DNA from: Actinophytocola sp035634895
Lineage (GTDB): Bacteria; Actinomycetota; Actinomycetes; Mycobacteriales; Pseudonocardiaceae
Length of the DNA stretch: 64,000 bases
Reading direction: 5' to 3'
Assembly: GCF_035634895.1 (NCBI RefSeq)
Contig: NZ_DASQCC010000127.1
Span: 1 to 64,000, forward strand
Shown: piece after piece, positions 9,419 to 19,800 of the stretch
Layout of the letters: every line of letters begins with the position of its first letter
Position numbering within the stretch: the first letter of the stretch is position 1
Translations under genes and position numbers: made by a program
Notes under the pieces: generated by a model
Told to the model about the DNA's origin: nothing
Database searches by the model: none
Seen by the model: the letters and a program-made list of their open reading frames with translations, nothing else

Positions 9419-9835
9419 TCAGGACCCACCCGTCCCCAGGTCCTTCGGGCAGCTGTCCACCATCTGGTCGACCGCCTTCGTCAGCGCCGCCTGGTCGCCG
9501 TTGCCGAGGGCCTGGAGCGCGGCCTTGGTGGCGTCCGTGCAGGCCTGGAGCTGGTCATGGGTGCTCTGAAGACCCTCTCCCTTGTCCCGGAGGTCGGTGG
9601 TCTCCGACTTCGCGTCCGAGAGCTTGCCCTTCTGGTCCTTGATCTGCTGCTCGGTGTTCGTGACCTGACTGTTCGTGTCCGCGGCCGCGCCCTTCTCGCT
9701 GAGAAACAAGAAGAGAAACAAGCCCGCGGCGAGCGCAAGCACCGCCACGAGCACGCTCAGGACGATGGTCGCCGTCTTCTTCGAACCGTTCGGCACGCCG
9801 GGTGGCGGCCCGGCGGGGGTGACTGGTTGGAACAC
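9419..9835 (-). CDS. Single-pass membrane coiled-coil protein, paralogue of its neighbour
   Basis: 138 aa. A short Pro-rich N-terminus (VTPAGPPPGVPNG) precedes a transmembrane helix (TIVLSVLVAVLALAAGLFLFLFL), a coiled-coil region (SQVTNTEQQIKDQKGKLSDAK) and a tail with ACTDATK and DSCPK. These cysteine motifs match the downstream paralogue, suggesting a shared small extracytoplasmic or cytoplasmic fold held by one disulfide. It is the first gene of the leftward group. The GTG start has AAGGTGGGA about 7 nt upstream. Function unknown; by context it may belong to the kinase signalling system. Confidence 0.7.
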   Translation of the reverse strand: MFQPVTPAGPPPGVPNGSKKTATIVLSVLVAVLALAAGLFLFLFLSEKGAAADTNSQVTNTEQQIKDQKGKLSDAKSETTDLRDKGEGLQSTHDQLQACTDATKAALQALGNGDQAALTKAVDQMVDSCPKDLGTGGS

Positions 9836-10144
9836 TTACGACTCCCACCTTCAGCGCGTCCGCGCACGCACCGGCCCTGCCCCGGTACGCCCGCCTCGCC
9901 ATCAGTCTCGTCGCCTGGGACGGCAACGGTAACTGGAATGTTCCGTACCGGGACGAAATTGGGCCGACCGGAGGAACGCCTCGTTCAGGACGAACCAGCA
10001 AGCCTAACGTCCTCATGACCTCTCTGTGAACAACTCATCCGGTTCCGTTATCGAACAACGAAAACCCCGTGACCCCTGCCCTGGTTTCCGGTGATCCCGT
10101 TCAGGGACTCTTGCTTCGTACCGCGGTGACGAGGGGGAGCTGAT
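9836..10144. other. Divergent promoter region between signalling operon and NRPS cluster
   Basis: About 309 bp between the leftward kinase group and the rightward biosynthetic operon. It must hold both promoters. I could not pick convincing -35/-10 elements or a clear operator by eye. The only firm signal is the GGGGGAG ribosome binding site for the lyase gene at about 10133-10139. Confidence 0.5.
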
Positions 10145-11617
10145 GTGACCACCCGCCTGAGCGGCCGGGTCAACGCCGCCCCCGCCGAGTTGTTGCACGA
10201 AGAGATTCTCCGGCCACAGTTCGAGTACGAGGTCGCGAACCTGCTGCCCTGGTACCTGGTCATCGAGAAGGTGCTGCTGGTCGAGTACCTCCGGTTGGGA
10301 CTGATCCCGGCCGTCGACGCCACCGCCGTTCGCGCCGTCCTCGACGGGACGACCGCGGCGGACCTGACCGCGGCACCGGACGTCAACATGTCCGACTTCG
10401 CGTTCGCACTCGAACGGCACGTCGAGGAGCGGCTGCCCACGCCCGTGCCGGCCTGGCACGTCGACCGCAGCCGCAACGACCTGCAGTCCTGCGCCCAGCT
10501 GATGTTCGGCCGCGACCAGCTCGGGCACGTGGCGCGCGACCTGCTCACCCTCGGCCGTGCCGCGCACCGGCTCGCGGGCGAGACCGCCGAACTGCCCATG
10601 CCCGGGTACACCCACCTGCAGGCCGCACAGGTGATCACGCCCGGGTTCTACCTGGCGGCCGTGGTCGAACAGGCGCTGCACACCGCGGACCGGCTGCTGG
10701 CCACCTACGACAGCATCGACCGCTGTCCACTGGGCGCCGGCGCGATGTCCGGACAGGAGCTGGACTGGGACCGCGACCGGATGGCCGCGCTGCTCGGTTT
10801 CCGGGCACCGCAGCCACACGCGCTGGTCGCCGTCGCGTCCCGCGAGTGGGCACTGGAGATCACCGCGGAGCTGTCGGTGCTCGGCGTGGGGATCTCGCGG
10901 TTCGCCACCGACCTCATGGCGTGGGGGTCCAGCCAGTACGCGTTCATCGAGCTGCCGGACTCGCACGCCGGGATCTCGGCCGCCATGCCGCAGAAGAAGA
11001 ACTTCCCGCTGCTGGAACGGATCCGCGGCCGTTCCGCACACCTGTCGGCGTTCCATGTCGACGTGGTGCTCGGCCAGCGCGGCACGCCGTTCGCCAACAT
11101 GGTCGAGGTCTCCAAGGAGGCCTCCGCGCACCTGCTGACCGCGCTCACCACGGCCCGGGGCACGCTGCGGCTGTTCACGGAGGTGCTCGCGCACCTCCGG
11201 TTCCGGCCGGACGGGATGCGTGCGGCGTGCGCGGCGGAGCACCTCGGCGGGTTCACGCTCGCCAACCGGCTGACGCTGCTGGAGGGCGTGCCGTGGCGGC
11301 GGGCACAGGTGATCGCCGGCCAGTATGTCGTTGCCACACAGGGAAGACCGCCGGCGGACACGTCGAAGGAGATCCTGGCGGAGGTCGCGCGGGCGGCCGG
11401 GTTCCCGCTGTCCGCGCCGGCGGCGGCACTGGCCGGGGCGTTCGAGGTGGACGCCGGGCTGTGGGAGAAGCGTTCCGCCGGCTCGGCGAACCCGGACTCG
11501 GTGCGCGATCTCCTTGCCGCGCAGGCGGTCCGGCTGGACGCGGCGGGCGAGGCGTGGGATTCGCGGCAGGAGCGGGTGGCCGGCGCGCTGGCTTCGCTCG
11601 ACGAGCTACTCACCTAG
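10145..11617 (+). CDS. Argininosuccinate-lyase-like enzyme of the NRPS cluster
   Basis: 490 aa, member of the fumarase/aspartase superfamily. The ASL-type regions are present: DRSRNDLQ (108-115), MPGYTHLQAAQ (152-162, with the catalytic-type His), a GAGAMSG segment, and the mobile signature loop as GISAAMPQKKN instead of the usual GSSxMPQKKNP, so one of two serines is lost. These enzymes cleave N-substituted aspartates to fumarate plus an amine. No other arginine gene is nearby; it opens the NRPS operon instead. The likely role is making an unusual amino acid. The start is the GTG at 10145 with GGGGGAG about 6 nt before it. A 130-bp fragment of this gene recurs at 26189. Confidence 0.8.
   Translation: MTTRLSGRVNAAPAELLHEEILRPQFEYEVANLLPWYLVIEKVLLVEYLRLGLIPAVDATAVRAVLDGTTAADLTAAPDVNMSDFAFALERHVEERLPTPVPAWHVDRSRNDLQSCAQLMFGRDQLGHVARDLLTLGRAAHRLAGETAELPMPGYTHLQAAQVITPGFYLAAVVEQALHTADRLLATYDSIDRCPLGAGAMSGQELDWDRDRMAALLGFRAPQPHALVAVASREWALEITAELSVLGVGISRFATDLMAWGSSQYAFIELPDSHAGISAAMPQKKNFPLLERIRGRSAHLSAFHVDVVLGQRGTPFANMVEVSKEASAHLLTALTTARGTLRLFTEVLAHLRFRPDGMRAACAAEHLGGFTLANRLTLLEGVPWRRAQVIAGQYVVATQGRPPADTSKEILAEVARAAGFPLSAPAAALAGAFEVDAGLWEKRSAGSANPDSVRDLLAAQAVRLDAAGEAWDSRQERVAGALASLDELLT
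10520..10649 (+). repeat. Copy 1 of a 130-bp direct repeat (inside the lyase gene)
   Basis: This segment encodes residues about 126-168 of the lyase, including the GYTH motif. It recurs without gaps at 26189-26318 with 9 mismatches by my count (about 93% identity). The bases flanking the two copies do not match. Confidence 0.9.
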
Positions 11618-11625
11618 GACTCCTC

Positions 11626-13761
11626 ATGCGCTTCGACGGCATTCTCGACGCGATCGGGCACACACCCCTGGTCCGGTTGCGCATCGCCACGGCGCCCGGG
11701 GTCGAGGTGTACGCGAAGCTCGAGCTGCAGAACCTCTACGGCATGAAGGACCGGGTCGCGCGGCACACCGTGCTGGAGGCCCGGCGGACCGGCGTGCTCG
11801 CCGACGGGGCGCCGATCATCGAGAGCTCCTCCGGGACGATGGCTCTTGGCGTCGCCATGGTGGGTGCCGCGCTGGGGCATCCGGTGCACGTCGTGACGGA
11901 CCCGCGGATCGACGCGATCAGCCTCGCCAAGCTGCGGGCGCTCGGGGCCGTCGTGCACGTCGTCGAGACGATGTCCGGTCAGGGCTGGCAGGGCGCGCGG
12001 CTCGCGCGGCTCGCGGAGTTGCGGTCGTCGCTGCCGGGCGCGTTCTGGCCGGAGCAGTACTCGAACCCGGACAACCCCGCCGCGTACCGGGCGCTCGCCG
12101 CGGAGCTGCTGGCGGATCTCGGCACGCTCGACGTGCTGGTGGGGTCGGTGGGCACCGGCGGGTCGCTGTGCGGGTCGGCACGGGCGCTCCGGGAGGGGCT
12201 GCCGGACCTGCGGGTCGTCGGTGTGGACAGCGTCGGCAGTGTCCTGTTCGGACAGCCGGACCGGCCGGGCCGGCTGCAGGGCGGGCTGGGCAACAGCATC
12301 CTGCCGAAGAACCTGGACCGGCGGCTTGTTGACGAGGTGCACTGGCTCAACGACCGGGAGGCGTTCTCGGCGACCCTGGACCTCGCGCGGGAGCACCAGA
12401 TCTTCGGCGGCAACACGTCCGGGTCGGTGTACCGGGTGCTGCGGCGGGTGGCCGAGCAGTCGCCGCCGGGCACGCGGGTGGTGGGCATCCTGCCGGACCG
12501 TGGCGACCGGTACGTGGAGACCGTGTACTCGTCGTCGTTCTGGTCCGGCCACGGGGTTTCCGGCCAGCCGCTCGCGCCGGCGCCGGCCGTGGTAACGCCG
12601 GGGACGGTGGTCGACAGCTGGTCCTCCGTCGCGTGGCCGGCGCCCACCGGCCGGCGGCACCTGCTCTTCATCGAGGCGAACACGTCCGGGACGGGGATGC
12701 TGGCGCTCGAGGTGTCCCGGCGGCTCGGGCTGGCGCCCGTGCTGCTGACGAACGACCCCGCGCGCTACGGCGATCCCGGTGACGTGCTTCGGTGTGACAC
12801 CAGCTCGATCGCCGCACTGCGGGCGACGATCAAGGACGAGTTCCGCCGCGACGAGCTGGCCGGCCTCACGACGACGAGCGACTTCTACGTGACCGCCGCG
12901 GCGGAGCTGGCCGAATGGCTCGGCCTGCCACGCAACCCGGTCAGGGCGATGCGGGTGTGCCGGGACAAGTCGCTGCTGCGGGAGCGGTTGTCGTTCGTCG
13001 GCGTGCGGCAGCCGCGGTTCGCGGTGGCCCGGCAGGTGGGTGAGGTCCGCGCGGCGGTGGCCGCGGTCGGGCTGCCCTGCGTGGTGAAACCGGTGGACGA
13101 CTCGGCGTCCAACGCCGTTCTTCTGTGCCACACCGCGGAACGGGCGGCCCACCACGCGGCGGCCGTCCTGGCGACAACGGCGAACGTGCGCGGGCTGCCG
13201 ACGGCCGGGGCCGTGCTGGTCGAGGAGTACCTGTCCGGGCCGGAGCTCTCGGTCGAGCTGTTCACCGTGGACGGTACGACCCACCTCGTCGGCATCACGG
13301 ACAAGGACGTCACGCCGCCGCCGTACTTCGTGGAGCGCCGGCACCTGTTCCCCGCGGAGCTGCCGACCGCGCTGGCGTCGGTGGTCGAGTACACGGCACG
13401 GGCCGCGGTCGAGGCGGCCGGGGTGACACTGGGCGCGACGCACACCGAGGTGAAGGTGACCGCCGACGGGGTCGCGGTGATCGAGGTCAACCCCCGGCTC
13501 GCCGGCGGCATGATCCCCGCCCTGGTCGAGCACGCGACCGGCGTCGACCTGCTGGAGCAACAGCTCCGGGCGGCGGCGGGCCTGCCGGTGTCGCTGACCC
13601 CGACGCGCCGGGAGCACGCCGGCATCCGCTTCCGCCTGGCGAAGCAGGCCAGGAGCGGCTACGACCGGCTCGGCCACGTCATCGCACACGCGGACACCCA
13701 GGAGGGCGTGCTCGCCGCGCTCGCACTGGACGGCGAAGATCTCTTGGAGGACGTAGCATGA
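11626..13761 (+). CDS. Cysteine-synthase-like PLP enzyme fused to ATP-grasp ligase
   Basis: 711 aa in two halves. Residues 1-325 are a fold-type II PLP enzyme (CysK/SbnA type): GHTPLVRL at the start, the Schiff-base lysine in NLYGMKDR (Lys41), SSSGTMALG where CysK has SSGNxG, and the phosphate loop GTGGSLCGS. Residues 345-711 are an ATP-grasp domain with VVKPVDDSASNAV, EEYLSGPELSVE and a metal-binding end HTEVKVTADG...VIEVNPRLAGG, as in amino-acid ligases. The PLP half could form a beta-substituted alanine, as SbnA does from O-phosphoserine. The ligase half joins a carboxylate to an amine or amino acid. It lies 8 bp after the lyase gene, so the two probably act together. The ATG is preceded by AGGA. 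Confidence 0.85.
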   Translation: MRFDGILDAIGHTPLVRLRIATAPGVEVYAKLELQNLYGMKDRVARHTVLEARRTGVLADGAPIIESSSGTMALGVAMVGAALGHPVHVVTDPRIDAISLAKLRALGAVVHVVETMSGQGWQGARLARLAELRSSLPGAFWPEQYSNPDNPAAYRALAAELLADLGTLDVLVGSVGTGGSLCGSARALREGLPDLRVVGVDSVGSVLFGQPDRPGRLQGGLGNSILPKNLDRRLVDEVHWLNDREAFSATLDLAREHQIFGGNTSGSVYRVLRRVAEQSPPGTRVVGILPDRGDRYVETVYSSSFWSGHGVSGQPLAPAPAVVTPGTVVDSWSSVAWPAPTGRRHLLFIEANTSGTGMLALEVSRRLGLAPVLLTNDPARYGDPGDVLRCDTSSIAALRATIKDEFRRDELAGLTTTSDFYVTAAAELAEWLGLPRNPVRAMRVCRDKSLLRERLSFVGVRQPRFAVARQVGEVRAAVAAVGLPCVVKPVDDSASNAVLLCHTAERAAHHAAAVLATTANVRGLPTAGAVLVEEYLSGPELSVELFTVDGTTHLVGITDKDVTPPPYFVERRHLFPAELPTALASVVEYTARAAVEAAGVTLGATHTEVKVTADGVAVIEVNPRLAGGMIPALVEHATGVDLLEQQLRAAAGLPVSLTPTRREHAGIRFRLAKQARSGYDRLGHVIAHADTQEGVLAALALDGEDLLEDVA

Positions 13762-13883
13762 TGCAAGCTCGCGCAGCCTGTACGTACGAATGGGACTTTC
13801 GTGCGGACCCAGGGAGCAAAAAGGACGGTCCGCTCGTTGCCATGGGGATAGCGTCGGGCAGGGCGGGCGTGGTGGCGTCATGA
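13758..13883 (+). CDS. 41-codon ORF coupled to both neighbours
   Basis: A small ORF starting at ATG 13758 (a second ATG follows at once). It has a perfect GGAGG at 13746-13750, 7 nt upstream. Its start overlaps the stop of the PLP/ATP-grasp gene as ATGA, and its stop overlaps the NRPS start as ATGA. This geometry is typical of translationally coupled genes, and the NRPS itself has only a poor binding site, so translation of this ORF may load ribosomes onto the NRPS. The product is hydrophilic (MMQARAACTYEWDF at the N-terminus, a KKDG turn, a Gly/Ala/Ser/Val-rich tail), with one Cys and no membrane segment. It is not MbtH, which is longer and has conserved Trp motifs. Function unknown. Confidence 0.55.
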   Translation: MMQARAACTYEWDFRADPGSKKDGPLVAMGIASGRAGVVAS

Positions 13884-16800
13884 TCTCGATCCCGCACGCC
13901 CTGGTCCGCTGGGCAGAGGAGCGGCCCGACGACACCGCGTTCACGTTCGTGGGCGGCGGCCTCGCCGTCGAGCGGGAGCTGACCTACGCGGAGCTGGCCG
14001 AGGCGGCCGGGCGCGTGGCCGGGTTCCTCCGCACCCGCGTCCAGCCGGGCGACCGCGCGCTGCTCCTGTTCCCACCCGGCGCGGACTACCTCGCCGCGTT
14101 CCTCGGCTGCCTGTCCGCCGGGGTGGTCGCCGTGCCGCTGTACCCACCCCGGCCCGGCGCGAAGCTCGACCGCATCACCGCCGTGATCCGCGACTGCCAG
14201 GCGCCGGTCGCCCTGACCACCGAGGCGATGCTGCCGCTGCTGAGCGACCTTCCCGTGACGCCGCACGCCGTGGACGGGCTCGCCGACGAGCCGTCGCTCA
14301 CCCTGCCCAAACCCGCGCCGTCGATCACGCTGCCGAACCCCGAGGCCGTCGCCTTCCTGCAGTACACGTCCGGGTCCACCGGGAACCCCAAGGGCGTGAT
14401 GGTCAGCCACCGCAACCTCGCGGCGAACCTGTCGGCCATCGAGGCCGGGTTCGGGGTGCGGGACGACGACGTGATCCTGTCCTGGCTGCCCATGTACCAC
14501 GACATGGGGCTGATCGGCACGACCCTGCTGCCCCTGTTCACCGGCCGGCCCGCGGTGCTGCTCAACACGTTCGAGTTCGTGCGGGACCCGCTCGGCTGGC
14601 TGGTCGCGATCGACCGCTTCGGGGCCACCTGCTCGGGCGGTCCGAACTTCGCCTACCAACTGCTCACCGAGCGGTACGACGCGGACCGGCTGTCCGGGGT
14701 GGACCTCTCCCGCTGGCGGATCGCGTTCAACGGCGCGGAACCCGTCCGGGCGGACACCCTGGCCGCCTTCGCGGAGCGTTACGCGGCACACGGGTTCGCC
14801 GGCGGCTCCTGGTTCCCGTGCTACGGCCTCGCGGAGGCGACCCTGTTCGTCAGCGGTACCGGGGCCGGCTGCCGGACGAGCACGGTGGACGGGCGGGAGA
14901 TCGTGTCGTCCGGCACGGTCGCGATGGACACCGAGGTCGTGATCCGCGGTGACAGCGGGCTTCCCCTGGCCGACGGCCAGGTCGGGGAGATCTGCGTGCG
15001 TGGCCCCGGTGTCGCGCGCGGGTACTGGAACAAGGACTCGACCGGCACCTTCCGCACGTCGATCCCCGGCCACGCCGGGGACTTCCTTCGCACGGGTGAC
15101 CTCGGCGCGCTCGTGGCCGGCGATCTGCACGTCGCCGGCCGTGTCAAGGACCTGATCATCATCGGCGGCCGCAACTACCACCCGCACGACGTCGAGGCCG
15201 CCGCGGCGACCGACGACCGGGTCCGGCTCGGCTCCGCCTTCCAGGTGGACGACCGGGTGGTGCTGGCGCTGGAGGTGAACCTCCGGTCCTCGCTCGACGG
15301 TCTGGCGGACGCGGTTCGCCGCGCGGTCCAGACCACCTGCGAGCTGGAGCTGACCGAGATCGTGCTCGTCCGGCCCAACTCGATCCCGCGCACCTCCAGC
15401 GGCAAGATCCGCCGTGCGGAGACGCGGACCCGCTACCTCGCCGGCCGGCTCAAGGTCATCACCGCGACGACCGCCCCGACCGGGCGCGCGGGCGACGTGC
15501 GTGCCCTCCTGGCCGAGCGGATCGGGTTCACGCTCACCGACGAGGACTTCCGGCGGCCGCTCGCCGCGCTGGGCATGGACTCGCTGAAGCTGGTGGCCAT
15601 CAAGGGCGCCGTGGAGCGGACCCTGGGGGTGTCGCTGCCGGTCGAGCTGTTCTTCGGCGATGCCACGCTCGAGGACGTGATCGCCGCCGCGGACGCGGCC
15701 ACTCCGGTGGCGCCGCTCGCCACGCCGGACACGCACGCCGCCACGGACAGCCAGCTTCAGCTCCAGTTCTTCGACCAGCTCCACCCGGACGACCGGTCCA
15801 ACACGCTGTCGTGCGCGTTCCGGTTGAGCCGGCGGTTCACCGACGTCGAACTGCACGCCGCGGTGAGCACGGCGGTCACCCGGCACGCCGCGCTGCGCAC
15901 GACGATCGTCGACGGCGTCCAGGTGGTGGGCGACGAGCCGCGGTTCGGCTGGGACAGCCTCGAACTGGCCGACGACACGGACAACCACGACTTCCTCAAC
16001 GTGGTCACCTACCGGCCGTTCGACCTGACCGAGGGTCCGCTCGTGCGGGCCGCGGCCGTCCACACCCCGGCCGGCACGACACTGCTCCTGGTCTGCCACC
16101 ACGCGATCGCCGACTACGCGTCGCTGCGGATCGTGCTCGCCGACGTCATCGCGGAGCTGTTCGGCGACAAGGACTTCGCGCTCGGCACCGGCCCGACGAC
16201 CGCGCTCGGCTGGGCCGCGGAGCAGACCAGGGACACCCCGGAGAAGCGCGCGAAGCTGACCCGGCTCGCGGCCCGCTGGCGGCCCTACCGCGACCAGGTC
16301 CTGTTCCCGTCGACGCCGGCCGCCCGCCGCCGGAACCCGGCGTCCACAGTGGACTTCACGGTCGACGCCGGCACGCTGTACGAGCACTGCAAGGAACGTG
16401 GCTTCACCCCGTTCGTCACGCTCGCCGCCGCCTACCTGCGGGCGCTGCACCGCGTGACCGGCTCCCCCATCGTCGCCGTCGCGACCCTGCACCACGGCCG
16501 CGCCGACACCCGGTTCGCCGGCTCGGTCGGGTACCTGGTCAACCCCGTGCCGCTGCTGGGCGACTTCAGCCGCGGCGACGACCTGCCGGCGCTGGAGGAC
16601 CGCACGTGGCGCGGCCTGCGGGACGCGCTCGCGTGCGCGGAGGTGCCGTTCCCGCGGCTGGTTCGGGCGCTGTCGCCGGCGCGGCACGGCCAGAACCCGG
16701 TGTTCCAGGCCACGATCACGTTCCAGCAGTCCGCCGACGGCCGCCTCGGCGACGGGTTCGCCATCCCGTGGAGCGGCGCCCGGGCCACGGTGTCCGGTGT

Positions 16801-19800
16801 GGACATCGAGGTGGTGGACGTGCCGCCGCGGGACGCGGCGTTCGCGGTGAGCCTGTACGGCGCCCGCGACGGCGACGAGCTGGTGTTCCGCCTGGTGTAC
16901 CAGCGGGACCTGGTCGACGAGCCGACCGCGCGCCGCGTCACCGAGGAGTTCCAGCTGGCCCTCGCCGAGGCCGTTGGCGGCGTCGAGCCGGCACGCGAGG
17001 AGATCCCGGCGCCGTCGCTGGCCTGGGTGCCGAACCTGGCCGACGGCTTCGCCCGCGCCGTGGAGCTGTTCGGTGACCGGACCGCGTTGCGGGAACGGGG
17101 CACCGGACTGTCCTATCGCGACCTGGACCACCGCGTCGCCGAGCTGGCCGGGGTGATCGGGGCAGGCGCCGGTGGCACCGTCGGCATCCTGCTCGAACGG
17201 TCGGCGGAGATGGTCATCGCGGCACTGGCCGTGATCCGCAGCGGCGCCGCGTACGTGCCGGTCGACCCTGGCACGCCCGCGGCACGCGTCGGGCTGATCC
17301 TCGCCGACGCCGCGCCGTCACTGGTGATCACGTCCACCGACCTCGCGGACCGCGTGCCGGACGGCGTGCCGACCCTCTTGGTGGACGAGCCGCTGCCGGC
17401 CGCCACGCCATTGGCGGCCGACTCCTGTCCGTCCACCTGGGACAGTCGGGCGTACGTGATCTTCACGTCCGGCACGACCGGCCGACCCAAGGGTGTGCAG
17501 GTCTCACACGGGAACCTGTTGCGGCTGTTCACATCCACCGAGCGGCAGTACGGCTTCGGCCCGGGTGACGTGTGGTCGCTGTTCCACTCGTTCGCGTTCG
17601 ACGTGTCGGTGTGGGAGATGTGGGGCGCGTTGCTGCACGGCGGCTGCCTCGTGGTCGTCCCGCGTGCGACGGCCAAGGACCCGGCGGCGTTCCGTGAGCT
17701 GCTGCGGGCCGAGCGCGTCACGGTGCTGTCGCAGACGCCGACCGCGTTCAACCAGCTGGTCGCCGAGGACGTCCCGCACGCCGACCGGCTGCCGCTGCGC
17801 TGGGTGGTGTTCGGCGGCGAGGCGTTGCACTTCTCCGACCTGCGCCGCTGGGTCGCCAAGTACGGCGACGACGAGCCACGCCTGGTCAACATGTACGGCA
17901 TCACCGAGACGACCGTGCACTCGTCGTTCCGCCGGGTCCGCCGCGCCGACCTCGACCAGGGCAGCAGCCTCATCGGCGTGCCACTGTCCGATCTGGACTT
18001 CGTGCTCGTCGACGAGGCGCTCAACCCCGTACCGCACGGGGAGATCGGCGAGATCGTCGTCACCGGGCCCGGTGTCGCGCTCGGCTACCTCGACCGGCCG
18101 GACCTGACCGCGGAGCGGTTCATCACCGTCGCCGGCGTGCGCGGCTACCGGTCCGGCGACCTCGCGGCCCGCACGCCGGACGGCGAGTTCGCCTACCACG
18201 GCCGCCGCGACGACCAGGTCAAGATCCGCGGCTTCCGCATCGAGCTGAGCGAGATCCGGGCCGCGCTCGGCGCCGTCCCGGGCGTGCTGCGTGCCGCGGT
18301 GGTCGTCGACAGTCCCAAAGCGACTGTCGTGAAGGAACGCGCGGTATCGACGCGGATCACCGACACCCGCGACCTGATCCGCGGCGCCGCGCCGGCCCCG
18401 AGTGCCGGACCACGGATCGTCGCGTACGTGGTCGGTGACGACACCCTGGTGCCGAACGTGCTGTTCGAGCAGCTGCGGGCGCGGCTGCCGGAGTACATGG
18501 TGCCGGCGTTCGTCGTCGCGGTCGACGAGATCCCCACCAACCACAACGGCAAGGTGGCCAAGGACCGGCTGCCCGCGCCGACCGCGGCGAACTGCCTGCG
18601 GGAACGCGAGGTCGTCGCCGAGGTGGCCGCGGGCACGGACGTCCAGCTGATGTGCGGCCTGTTCGAGGAGGTCCTCGGCACGACCGGGGTTCTGCCGGAC
18701 GACTCGTTCTTCTCCGTCGGCGGCGACTCGATCATCGCGTTGCGGTTGCGGGCGACGGCCCTGGCCCGCGGGATCTCGATCGAGCTGAGCGACCTGTACT
18801 CGTTGCAGACGCCCCGTGCGCTCGCCGCCCACCTCGACCTCGCCGACGGCGCGCCGAAGTCCGGGGCACCCGTGCCGCTGGCGCCGTTCGACCTGGTCAC
18901 CCCGGACGACCGGCGGGCGATGCCGGCCGGCGTCGTGGACGCGTACCCGATCGGCACCCTGCAGGCCGGGCTGCTGTTCCACAGCGCGTACCAGGCCGAC
19001 GTGAACATGTACTGCGACATCTTCATGTTCCGGCTCCGCGCGCCCTACGACCACGCCGCGATGACCGAGGCGGTCGAGCGGGTGGTGGCCCGGCACGAGA
19101 TCCTCCGCACGTCGTTCGACTTCACCCGGTTCTCGCTGCCGCTGCAGCTGGTGCACGAGACGGGGTCGCCGCGGCTCGACCTCACCGACCTGACCGGGCT
19201 GAGTGCCGGCGAGCAGGACGCGTCGCTGGGCGAGTGGCGGCAGCAGGAGATGACCACCCCCTACGACTGGGCCTGCCCACCACTCGTGCGGTTCGCCGTG
19301 CACGTCCTGTCGGACACGGAGTTCCAGTTCTCCATGGGCTTCCACGACGCACTGCTCGACGGGTGGAGCGAGTCGGCCCTGGTGACCGAGATCCTCACCG
19401 ACTACTGGGCCATCCTCGGCGGCGCCTCCCCCGCCGTGAAGGAGCCGCCCGCGTTGCGGTTCGCCGACTACATCGCCGCGGAGCAAAGAATCCTGGCTCG
19501 TGAGGAGGTCCGTGAGTTCTGGGCCACCGAACTGTCCGAAGTGGAGCCGACGCTGCTCCCCCGGCTCGCGGCCGGCTCGACGGACGCGCACGACGGCCGG
19601 ATGGGCTTCCTCAGCGTGGACGTGCCGGCCGACCTCTCGGCACGACTCGACGAGCTGGCCGCCGCCAACCGGGTGTCGCTCAAGCACGTCCTGCTCGCCG
19701 TGCACGCCCGCGTGCTCGCGTTGCTGACCGGCCGCACCGACGTGATCCTCGGCGTCGAGTCGAACGGCCGGCTCGAGGGGCCCGGCGGCGCGGACGTGCT

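Noticed and set aside
10145..11617. Housekeeping arginine-biosynthesis argH
   Set aside because: No other arginine genes are near, the signature loop is altered, and the gene is coupled to an NRPS operon.
10846..11625. Upstream extension of the PLP/ATP-grasp ORF
   Set aside because: The extra 260 codons are a shadow of the lyase gene; homology begins at ATG 11626, just after the lyase stop.
13758..13883. MbtH-like protein for the NRPS
   Set aside because: The ORF is too short and lacks the conserved Trp/Asn/Pro pattern of MbtH; no other MbtH candidate was seen in the window.
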